From Bacillota bacterium (GTDB taxonomy: Bacteria; Bacillota; Clostridia; Lachnospirales; Lachnospiraceae), in the NCBI GenBank assembly GCA_023398615.1, contig JAEWSD010000176.1, forward strand, positions 1 through 24,032: a stretch of 24,032 nucleotides of DNA, written 5' to 3'. Both the position numbers and the translations under genes were made by a program. This document shows positions 1 to 7,111 of this stretch, piece by piece (the first letter of the stretch is position 1; every line of letters starts with the position of its first letter). The notes beneath the pieces were generated by a model that was not told the origin of the DNA, did no database searches, and worked only from the letters and a program-made list of their open reading frames with translations.

Positions 1-704
1 CCCGTATCATCATATTTTTCTATATTAACAGTTTCGATTCCGTAGTGCTTTCCGGCATGTTCCAGGCGGTAATCCACACAGTCGGCCGCGATAACCCGCT
101 TAGCACCTGCAAGTATTGCCCATTTCACGGCGGTCAGTCCGATCGGCCCGCAGCCGAGAATTACTACCGTATCCCCGGGCTTTACACCACCAATGTCTAC
201 TCCCCAATAGGAGGTCGGCAGTACATCGGTAAGAAATAATACCTGCTCATCGGTAAATTCCTCCGGAATTACTCTCGGCCCCACATTCGCGTACGGCACT
301 CTCAGGTATTCGGCCTGTCCGCCGTCATATCCTCCGTAGGTATCACTGTAACCAAAGATTGCGCCTGCGGTGCCGTAGGAATTGGAATTGTCACACTGGC
401 TGTACAGCTCATGTTCACAGTACCAGCAATGACCGCACGCAATCGGGAACGGGACGATTACCCGGTCTCCTTTTTTTACCTTGTAAACTTCTTTGCCGGC
501 CTCTTCCACAATGCCCATCGTCTCGTGTCCCAGAATAAAGCCTTTCGGCATATTCGGAACCATTCCGTGAACCAGATGCAGATCGGAACCGCAGATAGCA
601 GCCGAGGTTACCTTAATCACGATGTCATCATCTTTTTCTATTCCCGGATCCTCGACAGAAGCGACATCAACATTATTAATACCTTTATATACCAATGCTT
701 TCAT
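1..704 (-). CDS. Zinc-dependent alcohol dehydrogenase, MDR family (3' end outside window)
   Basis: Medium-chain zinc dehydrogenase, cut by the left window edge after about 234 residues. Reading down from 704 the protein starts MKALVYKGINNVDVASVEDP. It has the catalytic-zinc motif CGSDLH with a following GHE, a structural-zinc loop C-x2-C-x2-C-x7-C (CGHCWYC...C), and a Rossmann glycine motif GCGPIG. This layout fits the NAD(P)-dependent alcohol/formaldehyde-dehydrogenase-like branch; the substrate cannot be told. The ATG at 704-702 is preceded by GGAGGG at 717-712 with 7 nt spacing. A short fold-back repeat (731-803) sits just upstream and would lie in or near the promoter or 5' leader. Family assignment is secure, specific activity is not. 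Confidence 0.9.
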   Translation of the reverse strand, partial: MKALVYKGINNVDVASVEDPGIEKDDDIVIKVTSAAICGSDLHLVHGMVPNMPKGFILGHETMGIVEEAGKEVYKVKKGDRVIVPFPIACGHCWYCEHELYSQCDNSNSYGTAGAIFGYSDTYGGYDGGQAEYLRVPYANVGPRVIPEEFTDEQVLFLTDVLPTSYWGVDIGGVKPGDTVVILGCGPIGLTAVKWAILAGAKRVIAADCVDYRLEHAGKHYGIETVNIEKYDDT

Positions 705-730
705 GGTTTCGCCCTCCATAATAAGTTTCC

Positions 731-803
731 GGAACTATTGCAAAACTCATCATTATGGTGAAGCTTTGAATTGTTTATATTTTATGAGTTTTACAACAGC
801 CCC
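731..803. repeat. Short (73 bp) fold-back relative of the 208 bp MITE-like element
   Basis: The ends form a 20 bp imperfect inverted repeat (16 of 20 match): left end 731-750, right end 784-803. The right end, read on the minus strand, begins GGGGCTGTTGTAAAACTCAT, close to the terminal repeat of the element at 8984-9191. The inner left arm (TTATGGTG...CTTTGAATTGTT) also matches that element, so this looks like an internal-deletion derivative. It lies about 27 bp upstream of the dehydrogenase start and could form a hairpin in that leader. The rest of the 705-957 intergenic stretch is AT-rich, with no clear promoter or gene. Confidence 0.6.
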
Positions 804-957
804 TCTATTCGGATATCGTTACCATTTACGGCATTAATATACTAATATATCTTTTGAAAATAAGTCCGAATGAAATAATTTTATACGGCAGCTTCAGTTT
901 ATTTTACCGGAATTGTTATGCGTGTCAGCAACTCATTGGCGGGACGGCCACTTTCAT

Positions 958-2319
958 TTAAGTAATGATGCCGGATCGTTTGCCCCTGCGGATGGCAATG
1001 CACTGCTTTACATCCTCAAGCACCGCTTCCTCCGTGACATCAATCATCAGCCACTTCTGGCCCATCCCGGTCCTCGTTTCGCGATATAACCGTCTTACAT
1101 AATCCGTAAAGGAAGGAAGCGCAAATTCTGTTTCCGTGCGTTCCCGCTCACCGATGACAATCAGAACGGTAAAGTATCCTGCCATTGGATACAGGGTACA
1201 CAAGGTACGTCCGGCCTTCCTGTATTTCAGATTCCATCCCGGCTGCATAGAGCACCTGCTGTATTCTATTACGGGTTTTGTCTGATACTGCTGCTCCGCA
1301 TGTTCACATAGCTGTCCCCACAAGGGATTATTCACATAGGCGGCCATGATTTCCGGGGAAGGTTCCTTCGTTCCGTCCGTTTTGTTCCAGTTATTTTCTC
1401 TTTCCGTTATCTTTGTTATTTCATGAAAAGGCATCCAAAGCTCCATATAGCTTGCTTCGGGATCGGAACCGTAATACAGCTCCGCTGTGAAATCCCCGCA
1501 TGTAAACCCGTGCTTTTTCATCCAACCGTTCATAAAAGAGGAAGCCCGGTAAACTGCACTTTCTATCAGCTGCTTGAAATTCTCTCCTTCAAAGCAGCAG
1601 ACAATATATTCACCGGCCGGCAGCGTATAGGAAACATAACCTTCCGTTCCCGTATTCTCCGATACTTCGGCTCCGGCCATATAGGTACAGTACCCTTCCC
1701 CGTAACTTCCCGGATGCAAGACACCGATCTCGTTGCCGCCGGGCAGTAAGCTTAAAATCTCTTCCTTTCGGCTGTGGAACGTATCCCATATCACACCGCC
1801 GGCGGCTATTCCCGTATACCTGCCTGCGGACAGCTCCCTGACCGGCACGCTGCCTTCCACTCCGATAAACATGCGCGGCTTCTCAAGCCTTCTGCGGATC
1901 ACTTCAACTACGATGCCTTCCGTAATGACAGGGACGCCCTCATCAACCGAAATCATATCAAGCCCCAGATCCGGCTTCAGAAACCGGCTGAGAATCAGCG
2001 GCCTGCGCCGGTATTCCGCAGGGGTAACCCCATAGGCGGCTTTAAAAGCCTTTGTGAAACCCGCATGGTCCGCGAAACCGCAATCCATTGCAATATCAAT
2101 AATACGGTTATCTTTTACCTTTAATTCCTCCGCCGCTCTTGCAAGCCGGCGAAGCTTAATATATTCACTGACAGGTTTCCTGACCAGGCGTGCAAAGAGA
2201 CGCTGAAAATAGTACGGTGACAAAGCTGCGGTACCGGCAAGCGTTTCTATTTCAAGATCTTCGCCGCAATGCTCCTCAATATAGTCCAGGGCTTTTTGTA
2301 TTCCTTCCCATGCATACAC
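958..2319 (-). CDS. AraC-family regulator with GyrI-like and DUF3788-like C-terminal domains
   Basis: Predicted transcription factor of about 453 residues. Residues 1-105 are an AraC/XylS double helix-turn-helix (ALDYIEEHCGEDLEIETLA, then the second helix pair ending GVTPAEYRRR). Residues about 125-285 resemble the GyrI-like/AraC effector-binding domain found in SoxS/Rob-type regulators. The last roughly 120 residues (WGQLCEHAEQQY...GWNLKYRKAGRTLCTLYP...) look like DUF3788. The GTG start at 2319 is chosen because AAGGAGGG precedes it at good spacing and the protein then begins with the usual AWEGIQKALDYIEEH; a longer in-frame start at 2379 would add 20 atypical residues. It follows the flavodoxin gene by 80 bp on the same strand. 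The ligand is unknown. Confidence 0.85.
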   Translation of the reverse strand: MYAWEGIQKALDYIEEHCGEDLEIETLAGTAALSPYYFQRLFARLVRKPVSEYIKLRRLARAAEELKVKDNRIIDIAMDCGFADHAGFTKAFKAAYGVTPAEYRRRPLILSRFLKPDLGLDMISVDEGVPVITEGIVVEVIRRRLEKPRMFIGVEGSVPVRELSAGRYTGIAAGGVIWDTFHSRKEEILSLLPGGNEIGVLHPGSYGEGYCTYMAGAEVSENTGTEGYVSYTLPAGEYIVCCFEGENFKQLIESAVYRASSFMNGWMKKHGFTCGDFTAELYYGSDPEASYMELWMPFHEITKITERENNWNKTDGTKEPSPEIMAAYVNNPLWGQLCEHAEQQYQTKPVIEYSRCSMQPGWNLKYRKAGRTLCTLYPMAGYFTVLIVIGERERTETEFALPSFTDYVRRLYRETRTGMGQKWLMIDVTEEAVLEDVKQCIAIRRGKRSGIIT

Positions 2320-2399
2320 CGTGATCCCTCCTTCCAGACAGAATATACCACATAAAAATTCCGTCCGCTTGTCGTACAATGCTCTTTTGGTCAGCCGTT

Positions 2400-3059
2400 T
2401 TATGTCAGGTTCAGATCTTTCAGCCAGGCGTCAATCTTTGTATTCATATCCGTCTCATTCTGAAGTTCCGACTCGGTCAGGGAAAGGCCGTCTAAAATCT
2501 CCGCACCCGGTATTGCCGCCCGGACCTGTTCAAAGAATTCACCGTATACGCTGCCGCAGGTGCAAAACGGAATAACTGTCTTACCGGTGAAATCATATTG
2601 GGATAGAAAAGACATTACAGGCGGGGTTACGGAATACCACCAGACCGGCGAACCTACCATTATATAGTCATAATCCTCCATATTACTTACGGAATTCTTT
2701 AACTCCGGCCGAAAGCCTTCCTCCACCTGTCGCATACCGAGTTCTTCCATTTCTTCTCTGCTTTTGACCTGGAAATAATCGAAATCAGGCTCTATTTTAA
2801 AAATATCTGCTTCTGTTTTATCCTTAAGGATACCTGCCACCTTATCCGTATTTCCGGTTAACGAGAAATAAGCGATAAGCACCTTACCCTTTTCCTCACT
2901 ATTTCTTTTATCCGTTTTCACAGTTTTTTTCTCCGATGCTCCCGTTACGGCAAAAACATCGCTGTCCGTACCTTCTCTTTCAGCTTTCGTACTGAAAACA
3001 AAGGAAATCAGAATAACTGTCAAAGATAATACTGTCATTAATAATACATTTTTTTTCAA
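2400..3059 (-). CDS. Membrane-anchored or exported flavodoxin-like protein
   Basis: Flavodoxin-fold protein with an N-terminal hydrophobic segment (KKNVLLMTVLSLTVILISFV) that would anchor or export it; there is no lipobox cysteine. After a charged linker, the FMN phosphate-binding loop appears as VLIAYFSLTGNTDKVA, followed by the isoalloxazine-side loop VGSPVWWYSVTPPVMSFL and the late strand TVIPFCTCGS. This is the pattern of clostridial flavodoxins used in electron transfer or quinone/flavin reduction. The start is taken as TTG at 3059, with GAGGGGG 7 nt upstream; a GTG at 3068 sits on the ribosome-binding site itself. It lies 26 bp after the iron-sulfur flavoprotein-like gene, so the two probably form one transcript. 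Electron partner unknown. Confidence 0.8.
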   Translation of the reverse strand: MKKNVLLMTVLSLTVILISFVFSTKAEREGTDSDVFAVTGASEKKTVKTDKRNSEEKGKVLIAYFSLTGNTDKVAGILKDKTEADIFKIEPDFDYFQVKSREEMEELGMRQVEEGFRPELKNSVSNMEDYDYIMVGSPVWWYSVTPPVMSFLSQYDFTGKTVIPFCTCGSVYGEFFEQVRAAIPGAEILDGLSLTESELQNETDMNTKIDAWLKDLNLT

Positions 3060-3085
3060 AGAAATCACCCCCTCATTATCCTTCC

Positions 3086-3706
3086 CTATCGGATAAAGTT
3101 TGTAAACTGACGTACCTCCCTCTCCGGATAAGAAACTTTTCCTTTCGCTGCTTCAAGACATTGAAGCAGCCAGGCCATATTCCTGCCCAAGGTACGCATT
3201 ACCTGCATTCCCTCCAGATCCTGTCTGACTTCGTCAGGCGTATTGCCATGAACCATGTTCCAATATTGCGAAGATACCACCGGCATATTCGATATCGTGA
3301 AGTATTTGTTCAAGCGGTCAAAAGCTGCGGTGGAACCGCTCCTCCGGCAGCTTACTACCGCAGCGGCCGGTTTATAGTAATACGCCGAGCTGCCTGCATA
3401 GAAAGCGCGGTCCAAAAGTGCGCAAAGCATCCCATTGGGCGCCGCATAATATACCGGTGATCCGATAACAACTCCGTCTGCTTTCTTTAACAGTTCGATA
3501 CACTCATTTGTTTTGTCATCCTCGAATACACAACGTTCCAGTTCCCTGCATTTTCCGCAGGCAATACAGCCGTGAATCGGCTTGCTTCCTATGTGAAACA
3601 TCGTGGTTTCGATCCCCTGTTCGTTTAAGGGTTTTGCAACTTCACTGAGCGCCGTATAGGTGCATCCGTTCTTATGCGGGCTGCCGTTAATCAATAATAC
3701 GTTCAT
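3086..3706 (-). CDS. Flavodoxin-fold NADPH-dependent FMN reductase / iron-sulfur flavoprotein-like
   Basis: 206-residue flavoprotein. The N-terminus MNVLLINGSPHKNGCTYTAL is the FMN-binding loop of the NADPH-dependent FMN reductase superfamily, and IGSPVYYAAPNGMLCALLDR is the second flavin loop. Between them lies a compact cysteine cluster, GCIACGKCRELERC, with spacing C-x2-C-x2-C-x5-C. That is the spacing of the [4Fe-4S] site in archaeal iron-sulfur flavoprotein (Isf), so a cluster is plausible; many clostridial homologues of unproven function share it. The start is ATG 3706 with AAAGGAGG just upstream. A good sigma-A-type promoter lies at 3758-3786. The gene probably heads a transcript with the flavodoxin downstream. 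Confidence 0.83.
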   Translation of the reverse strand: MNVLLINGSPHKNGCTYTALSEVAKPLNEQGIETTMFHIGSKPIHGCIACGKCRELERCVFEDDKTNECIELLKKADGVVIGSPVYYAAPNGMLCALLDRAFYAGSSAYYYKPAAAVVSCRRSGSTAAFDRLNKYFTISNMPVVSSQYWNMVHGNTPDEVRQDLEGMQVMRTLGRNMAWLLQCLEAAKGKVSYPEREVRQFTNFIR

Positions 3707-3757
3707 ACTAATCCTCCTTTTGCCATATTAACGTATTTACTACTTAATCTCATTCTT

Positions 3758-3786
3758 ATCATAACTCCAATTTCTGCAAATATCAA
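3758..3786 (-). promoter_or_regulatory. Putative vegetative promoter for the iron-sulfur flavoprotein-like gene
   Basis: On the minus strand TTGATA (3786-3781) and TATGAT (3763-3758) are separated by exactly 17 bp, each 5 of 6 to consensus. The start codon at 3706 is about 50 bp downstream, leaving a short leader with an AAAGGAGG ribosome-binding site. Confidence 0.6.
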
Positions 3787-3835
3787 TAAAAAGCAAGTGG
3801 CAGAGTTAAAGTGTCAAAGCGGACAGTATACTAAT

Positions 3836-4393
3836 TTACCGGCCGGCTTCTTTCTGCCGCAGCACCCATTCCTCCTTCAGTAAACCGTATTTAATTTCGT
3901 CCTCCCACCGGTTGTTTTTATACCTTACTTTTCGGAATATCCCTTCCTTTGTCATGCCAAGCTTTTGCATGATATGCTCCGATTTTCCGTTATTCGAGTT
4001 GCAGCTGGCAACAATCTTATGTACCTTTGTATTTCCAAAGACCTCGTCAATCAATGCTCCGGCCATCTCCACACCAAAACCCTGCCCCCAGTATTCCGGT
4101 TTTATAAAGTATCCGATTTCAAGTACCCCGCCGTGATCATGCTCTAAAAGGACATCATAATCCACAATTCCCACAGCCTGATTACCATTCCTTAAGAGTG
4201 CAACATATTCACAGCAGCTGTGCCGGCTGTCCTGATGCTCCAGGGTACTCTTAAACGCTTCCAGTGCTTCCTCACTGCTATTCAGACAGTCCGAATAGGC
4301 ATATTTCATTACGGCGGGGTTGGAATATAACGAGTTAAAAACCTCGAAATCCGATCCCTGAAGTTTTCTGTAAATCAACCTGCTGCTTTCCAT
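3836..4393 (-). CDS. GNAT-family N-acetyltransferase, RimJ/RimL-like
   Basis: 185-residue acetyltransferase. It opens SSRLIYRKLQGSDFEVFNSLY, typical of the RimJ/RimL subgroup that also covers many small-molecule acetyltransferases. The acetyl-CoA-binding core is the IGYFIKPEYWGQGFGVEMAG strand and loop (Q/R-x-x-G-x-G/A type), followed by ASCNSNNGKSEHIMQKLGM, the usual region of this fold. Start ATG 4393 follows CGGAGGAATCAT. A TATAAT-like -10 is at 4419-4414, but no convincing -35 accompanies it. Neighbours give no hint about the acceptor substrate. Family call is firm, function open. Confidence 0.85.
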   Translation of the reverse strand: MESSRLIYRKLQGSDFEVFNSLYSNPAVMKYAYSDCLNSSEEALEAFKSTLEHQDSRHSCCEYVALLRNGNQAVGIVDYDVLLEHDHGGVLEIGYFIKPEYWGQGFGVEMAGALIDEVFGNTKVHKIVASCNSNNGKSEHIMQKLGMTKEGIFRKVRYKNNRWEDEIKYGLLKEEWVLRQKEAGR

Positions 4394-4448
4394 ATGATTC
4401 CTCCGATCACTATATTATATGGACTTATTTTCCTTAAAGTATAACGAA

Positions 4449-4484
4449 GCACCGGCAGAAAGTCAATGTCCGACCTGCCGGTGC
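4449..4484. repeat. Perfect 10 bp inverted repeat, 16 bp loop
   Basis: GCACCGGCAG (4449-4458) and CTGCCGGTGC (4475-4484) are exact reverse complements. It lies between the terminator of the fibre operon and the start region of the acetyltransferase gene. No T-run follows on either strand, so it is not a simple intrinsic terminator; it may be an operator, an RNA hairpin or an old element remnant. Confidence 0.5.
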
Positions 4485-4505
4485 CACAGGCTGAATAGCA
4501 GCCGA

Positions 4506-4540
4506 AAAGAGGCTGTTACAAAATATTGCAACAGCCCTTT
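4506..4540 (-). terminator. Intrinsic terminator of the fibre operon, built from a MITE-type end pair
   Basis: Three bases after the stop of the DUF5305/MshEN gene, the minus strand reads GGCTGTTGC-loop-GTAACAGCC followed by TCTTTT. The 9 bp stem (one G-U) plus T-rich tail is a good rho-independent terminator. The arms match the terminal repeat GGGGCTGTTGCAAAA of the element at 8984-9191, so it may be a collapsed copy of that element. Confidence 0.65.
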
Positions 4541-4542
4541 CT

Positions 4543-6510
4543 TTATGATTTACTTAGTATAGTTTCCAGGGTATCTAACAGGATAGCCGCCGTTTTAACG
4601 GTATATTCAGAGGTAAGGTAATTACGGCAAAGAAGCTCCTCTAACGGCAAGCCCTGCAGCACCAGTTCACGTCTTACCCAGTCCGCGGTTCCGGCCGTAA
4701 GGTAATTTGCATTTATCAACAGGTCCAGAAGCGACGGAAGGCCATTCTCATGCCTGGATTCCCAATTCATAGCTTCCGTCGCCTTATCCAGCCCTCTCAA
4801 AAGAGTTGCCAGCCCGCCGCTTATCATATTCTTACCGGCCAGCCGGTTAACGGAGGATTCCTTTTCCGATACCTCGGACAAGGCAAGAGGATCAACGAAG
4901 CCTGCAGCCTTAAGCAGCAGCCTGTGTTTTATATTGCCAAGATAATAGGCTTCACGGAATTGCTCCCTTTCTTTTTCGGTAAGCCGTTCAAACGGGACCT
5001 CCGTCCCATTGGCAGGGTAACGGTAAGCCAAAGCCTTATTTTCCTGTGTCTCCAAGCTGTTAAGAATTATATGGATAACGGAAGGCCTTACAGCGACAAA
5101 GCGGGTATCCGGACCGAATATTTTCTGCAGTGTATTCTGGATTCCTTCTTTGGTGATATCTCCGCAGGCAATCACCGGCTTTTTATCCTCCCGGTTCCCC
5201 AGCGGAAGCGCTGTCAGTGCACGGGCTTGCTTTATGCTCAGTTTCTCTTGCCAGTCCGTATCCAAAGAGGCGTCTGCCGGGTCCATTTCGTAATAATCTA
5301 TTCCCTGCTGTGCGGCAAGCATACTGTATAAGGTCGACTCATCGATAAAGCCCAGTCCCAGCAGGCTCTCTCCAAGCCTTCTGCCTATCTGCTTCTGATA
5401 GTATATCCCTATCTCAAGCTGTTCCTGTGTAATCAGTCCCTGTTCAATCAGCAGCCTGCCTAACTGCTGCCGGTCCTCCGTCATATTTTCCGTATGCGCG
5501 GGGTCATAAACATAAACAATATCTTCCGTTAATACATAGTAGTTATCGACTCTTGAATCATAGATAACCCTCTTATCCAGATCGATAGCCAGATCCACCA
5601 GGCCTTCCAGCTTAAAAATATGAATACTGAATTTGTTCTTGATATCGATACTGCCTTCCGTAATCCATTCCCTGAATTTTCTGTGTTCGGCAGCGGCTTT
5701 CGACAGGTTCCTGTTACCTGTTACAATAAGCAATAGCAAAGCGGACAGAAAAAACAGGGCAACCGTTACCGGCAGCCAGTTAGTGCGGATGATATCGGCA
5801 ACGGAATATTTCGGACTCATGGCACCATTACTTTCATTCAGAACCGTACTCGTCATAGCCTCTTCCGTTTTCGATATTGTAAAATTACCCTGCTGCAGCG
5901 AAACCGGCAGAACCGCAACGATGTCTTTATTAACCGCCATGCCGTTTGCGGTTCCGTCAAGATGGATATACGAGGTTATTACCATTTGATAGTAGCCGTT
6001 CTGGAACAGAAGCTCTTCGTCAATCTTACGGCACAGTTCATAAGCGGAAGGAATATCAAGTAACAGATCGGAAGCGGAATAAGCCGTCTTTGCCGCATCA
6101 GGCTTTACACCGGACAGGGTAAAACCCTCTTCCGGTGTTTCCTTAAGCTTATACGACCAAAAAATCTGAGATTTATCATCGACCGACCGTATTTCCGCCG
6201 TTGAACGTATCGTACCGTTTAACTGTCCCTGATCCAGACTTAAGATTTCCAGTCTGGGAGTCACTCTGACTTCCGGCTTTGCGGCATAAAAATAAGCCGC
6301 CATGCCCTGTTCGTATACCGTTCCGGAAGGCCATGCCGTTAAATCTTCTTTTGAGGTTATCTGATAATCGGGCAGGAATTGCAAAGAAGCCTCCTTGGGA
6401 GGCGGTGGGGATGATTTTATTCTGATGCTGTAAATTGTCCACGCAAAGGATACGATTGCCATAATAAGGACAAGAATGACCAGACCTTGTCTTGCCCATT
6501 GCTTTTTCAT
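4543..6510 (-). CDS. Membrane protein: DUF5305-like extracytoplasmic region fused to cytoplasmic MshEN (c-di-GMP-binding type) domain
   Basis: About 655 residues. A transmembrane helix lies near residues 8-30. An extracytoplasmic region of about 210 residues follows (LDIPSAYELCRKIDEELLFQ..., with strands ending VAVLPVSLQQGNFTI) that resembles DUF5305. A second helix (WLPVTVALFFLSALLLLIV) is near 245-265. The cytoplasmic part holds an MshEN-type domain at about 345-485: two 24-residue motifs, QLGRLLIEQGLI...Q and RLGESLLGLGFI...Q, separated by exactly five residues. This is the published c-di-GMP-binding signature of MshE N-domains. No GspE ATPase domain follows; the last 150 or so residues are an unassigned helical tail. 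DUF5305 proteins are known next to SipW-type peptidases, as here. The ATG at 6510 is preferred (AGGTGG upstream) over a GTG at 6519. Role inferred: assembly or regulation of the secreted fibre. Confidence 0.72.
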   Translation of the reverse strand: MKKQWARQGLVILVLIMAIVSFAWTIYSIRIKSSPPPPKEASLQFLPDYQITSKEDLTAWPSGTVYEQGMAAYFYAAKPEVRVTPRLEILSLDQGQLNGTIRSTAEIRSVDDKSQIFWSYKLKETPEEGFTLSGVKPDAAKTAYSASDLLLDIPSAYELCRKIDEELLFQNGYYQMVITSYIHLDGTANGMAVNKDIVAVLPVSLQQGNFTISKTEEAMTSTVLNESNGAMSPKYSVADIIRTNWLPVTVALFFLSALLLLIVTGNRNLSKAAAEHRKFREWITEGSIDIKNKFSIHIFKLEGLVDLAIDLDKRVIYDSRVDNYYVLTEDIVYVYDPAHTENMTEDRQQLGRLLIEQGLITQEQLEIGIYYQKQIGRRLGESLLGLGFIDESTLYSMLAAQQGIDYYEMDPADASLDTDWQEKLSIKQARALTALPLGNREDKKPVIACGDITKEGIQNTLQKIFGPDTRFVAVRPSVIHIILNSLETQENKALAYRYPANGTEVPFERLTEKEREQFREAYYLGNIKHRLLLKAAGFVDPLALSEVSEKESSVNRLAGKNMISGGLATLLRGLDKATEAMNWESRHENGLPSLLDLLINANYLTAGTADWVRRELVLQGLPLEELLCRNYLTSEYTVKTAAILLDTLETILSKS

Positions 6511-6544
6511 GTTTTCCACCTGCTCCTTCCTTGTCGCTCAAGCC

Positions 6545-7081
6545 TTAATAGCATAGGAAACGCCGCGGGGATCTATCGGTATCACCAAGCACCACCGTAT
6601 AAGCACTGCCGATATCCGCCGCCGTAAAATCAAATGAAGTTGTTACCTCTTTGCTTTGGTTCCGGCTTATCGCCGCCTGAATATCCATAGCCTGCCCCGG
6701 AATAAGTAAAATATCAATTCTTTGTGATGAAATGCTGTTATAACAAAACTTAACTGTATTACCGCCGATTCTGATTCCCATTTCATAATTTTTATTCTTT
6801 ATCATAGTGGAATCCTGCGAAACCATGACCGACAGGATTAAGATATTATTGCCGTTATTCCTTATCGTTCCGATTATGGCATAATTCTTGTTAAGGTTAT
6901 AAGCCTTCCGGCCGTCCAGACCTTTTAATTCGAATGCGGCCTCCTTATCCTCGGCAAGAAGCACTCTTGCCTTTCGTTCTAAACTGCCGCTGTTTAACGC
7001 GGCGCTGTCCGGCAGTGAAAATAAGGCAAAGACCAGGCAAATAATAAATAGTATCGTTGATTTTGTATGTCTTCTTCTCAT
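6545..7081 (-). CDS. Exported protein, second TasA/DUF1102-like subunit candidate
   Basis: 178 residues with a clear signal peptide (STILFIICLVFALFSLPDSA) and a predicted beta-rich mature part. Just after the signal region, LERKARVLLAEDKEAAFELKG lines up with FDRSMTARVLVDTDNNVAVQF of the 8259-8753 product, so the two are probably distant paralogues. It lies between the signal peptidase and the DUF5305/MshEN gene, with short gaps on both sides, so it should be co-transcribed. I infer a minor subunit, cap or chaperone of the fibre. I cannot assign a named family with certainty. The start ATG 7081 follows AGGGTGAT. Confidence 0.6.
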   Translation of the reverse strand: MRRRHTKSTILFIICLVFALFSLPDSAALNSGSLERKARVLLAEDKEAAFELKGLDGRKAYNLNKNYAIIGTIRNNGNNILILSVMVSQDSTMIKNKNYEMGIRIGGNTVKFCYNSISSQRIDILLIPGQAMDIQAAISRNQSKEVTTSFDFTAADIGSAYTVVLGDTDRSPRRFLCY

Positions 7082-7111
7082 TCATATCACCCTATGCATA
7101 TATGCCGTAAA

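Noticed and set aside
860..4432. Shared GGACTTATTTTC string near 863-875 (minus strand) and 4420-4432 (plus strand)
   Set aside because: It is a single AT-rich 12-mer in different contexts and orientations, with no further similarity around it; chance is likely.
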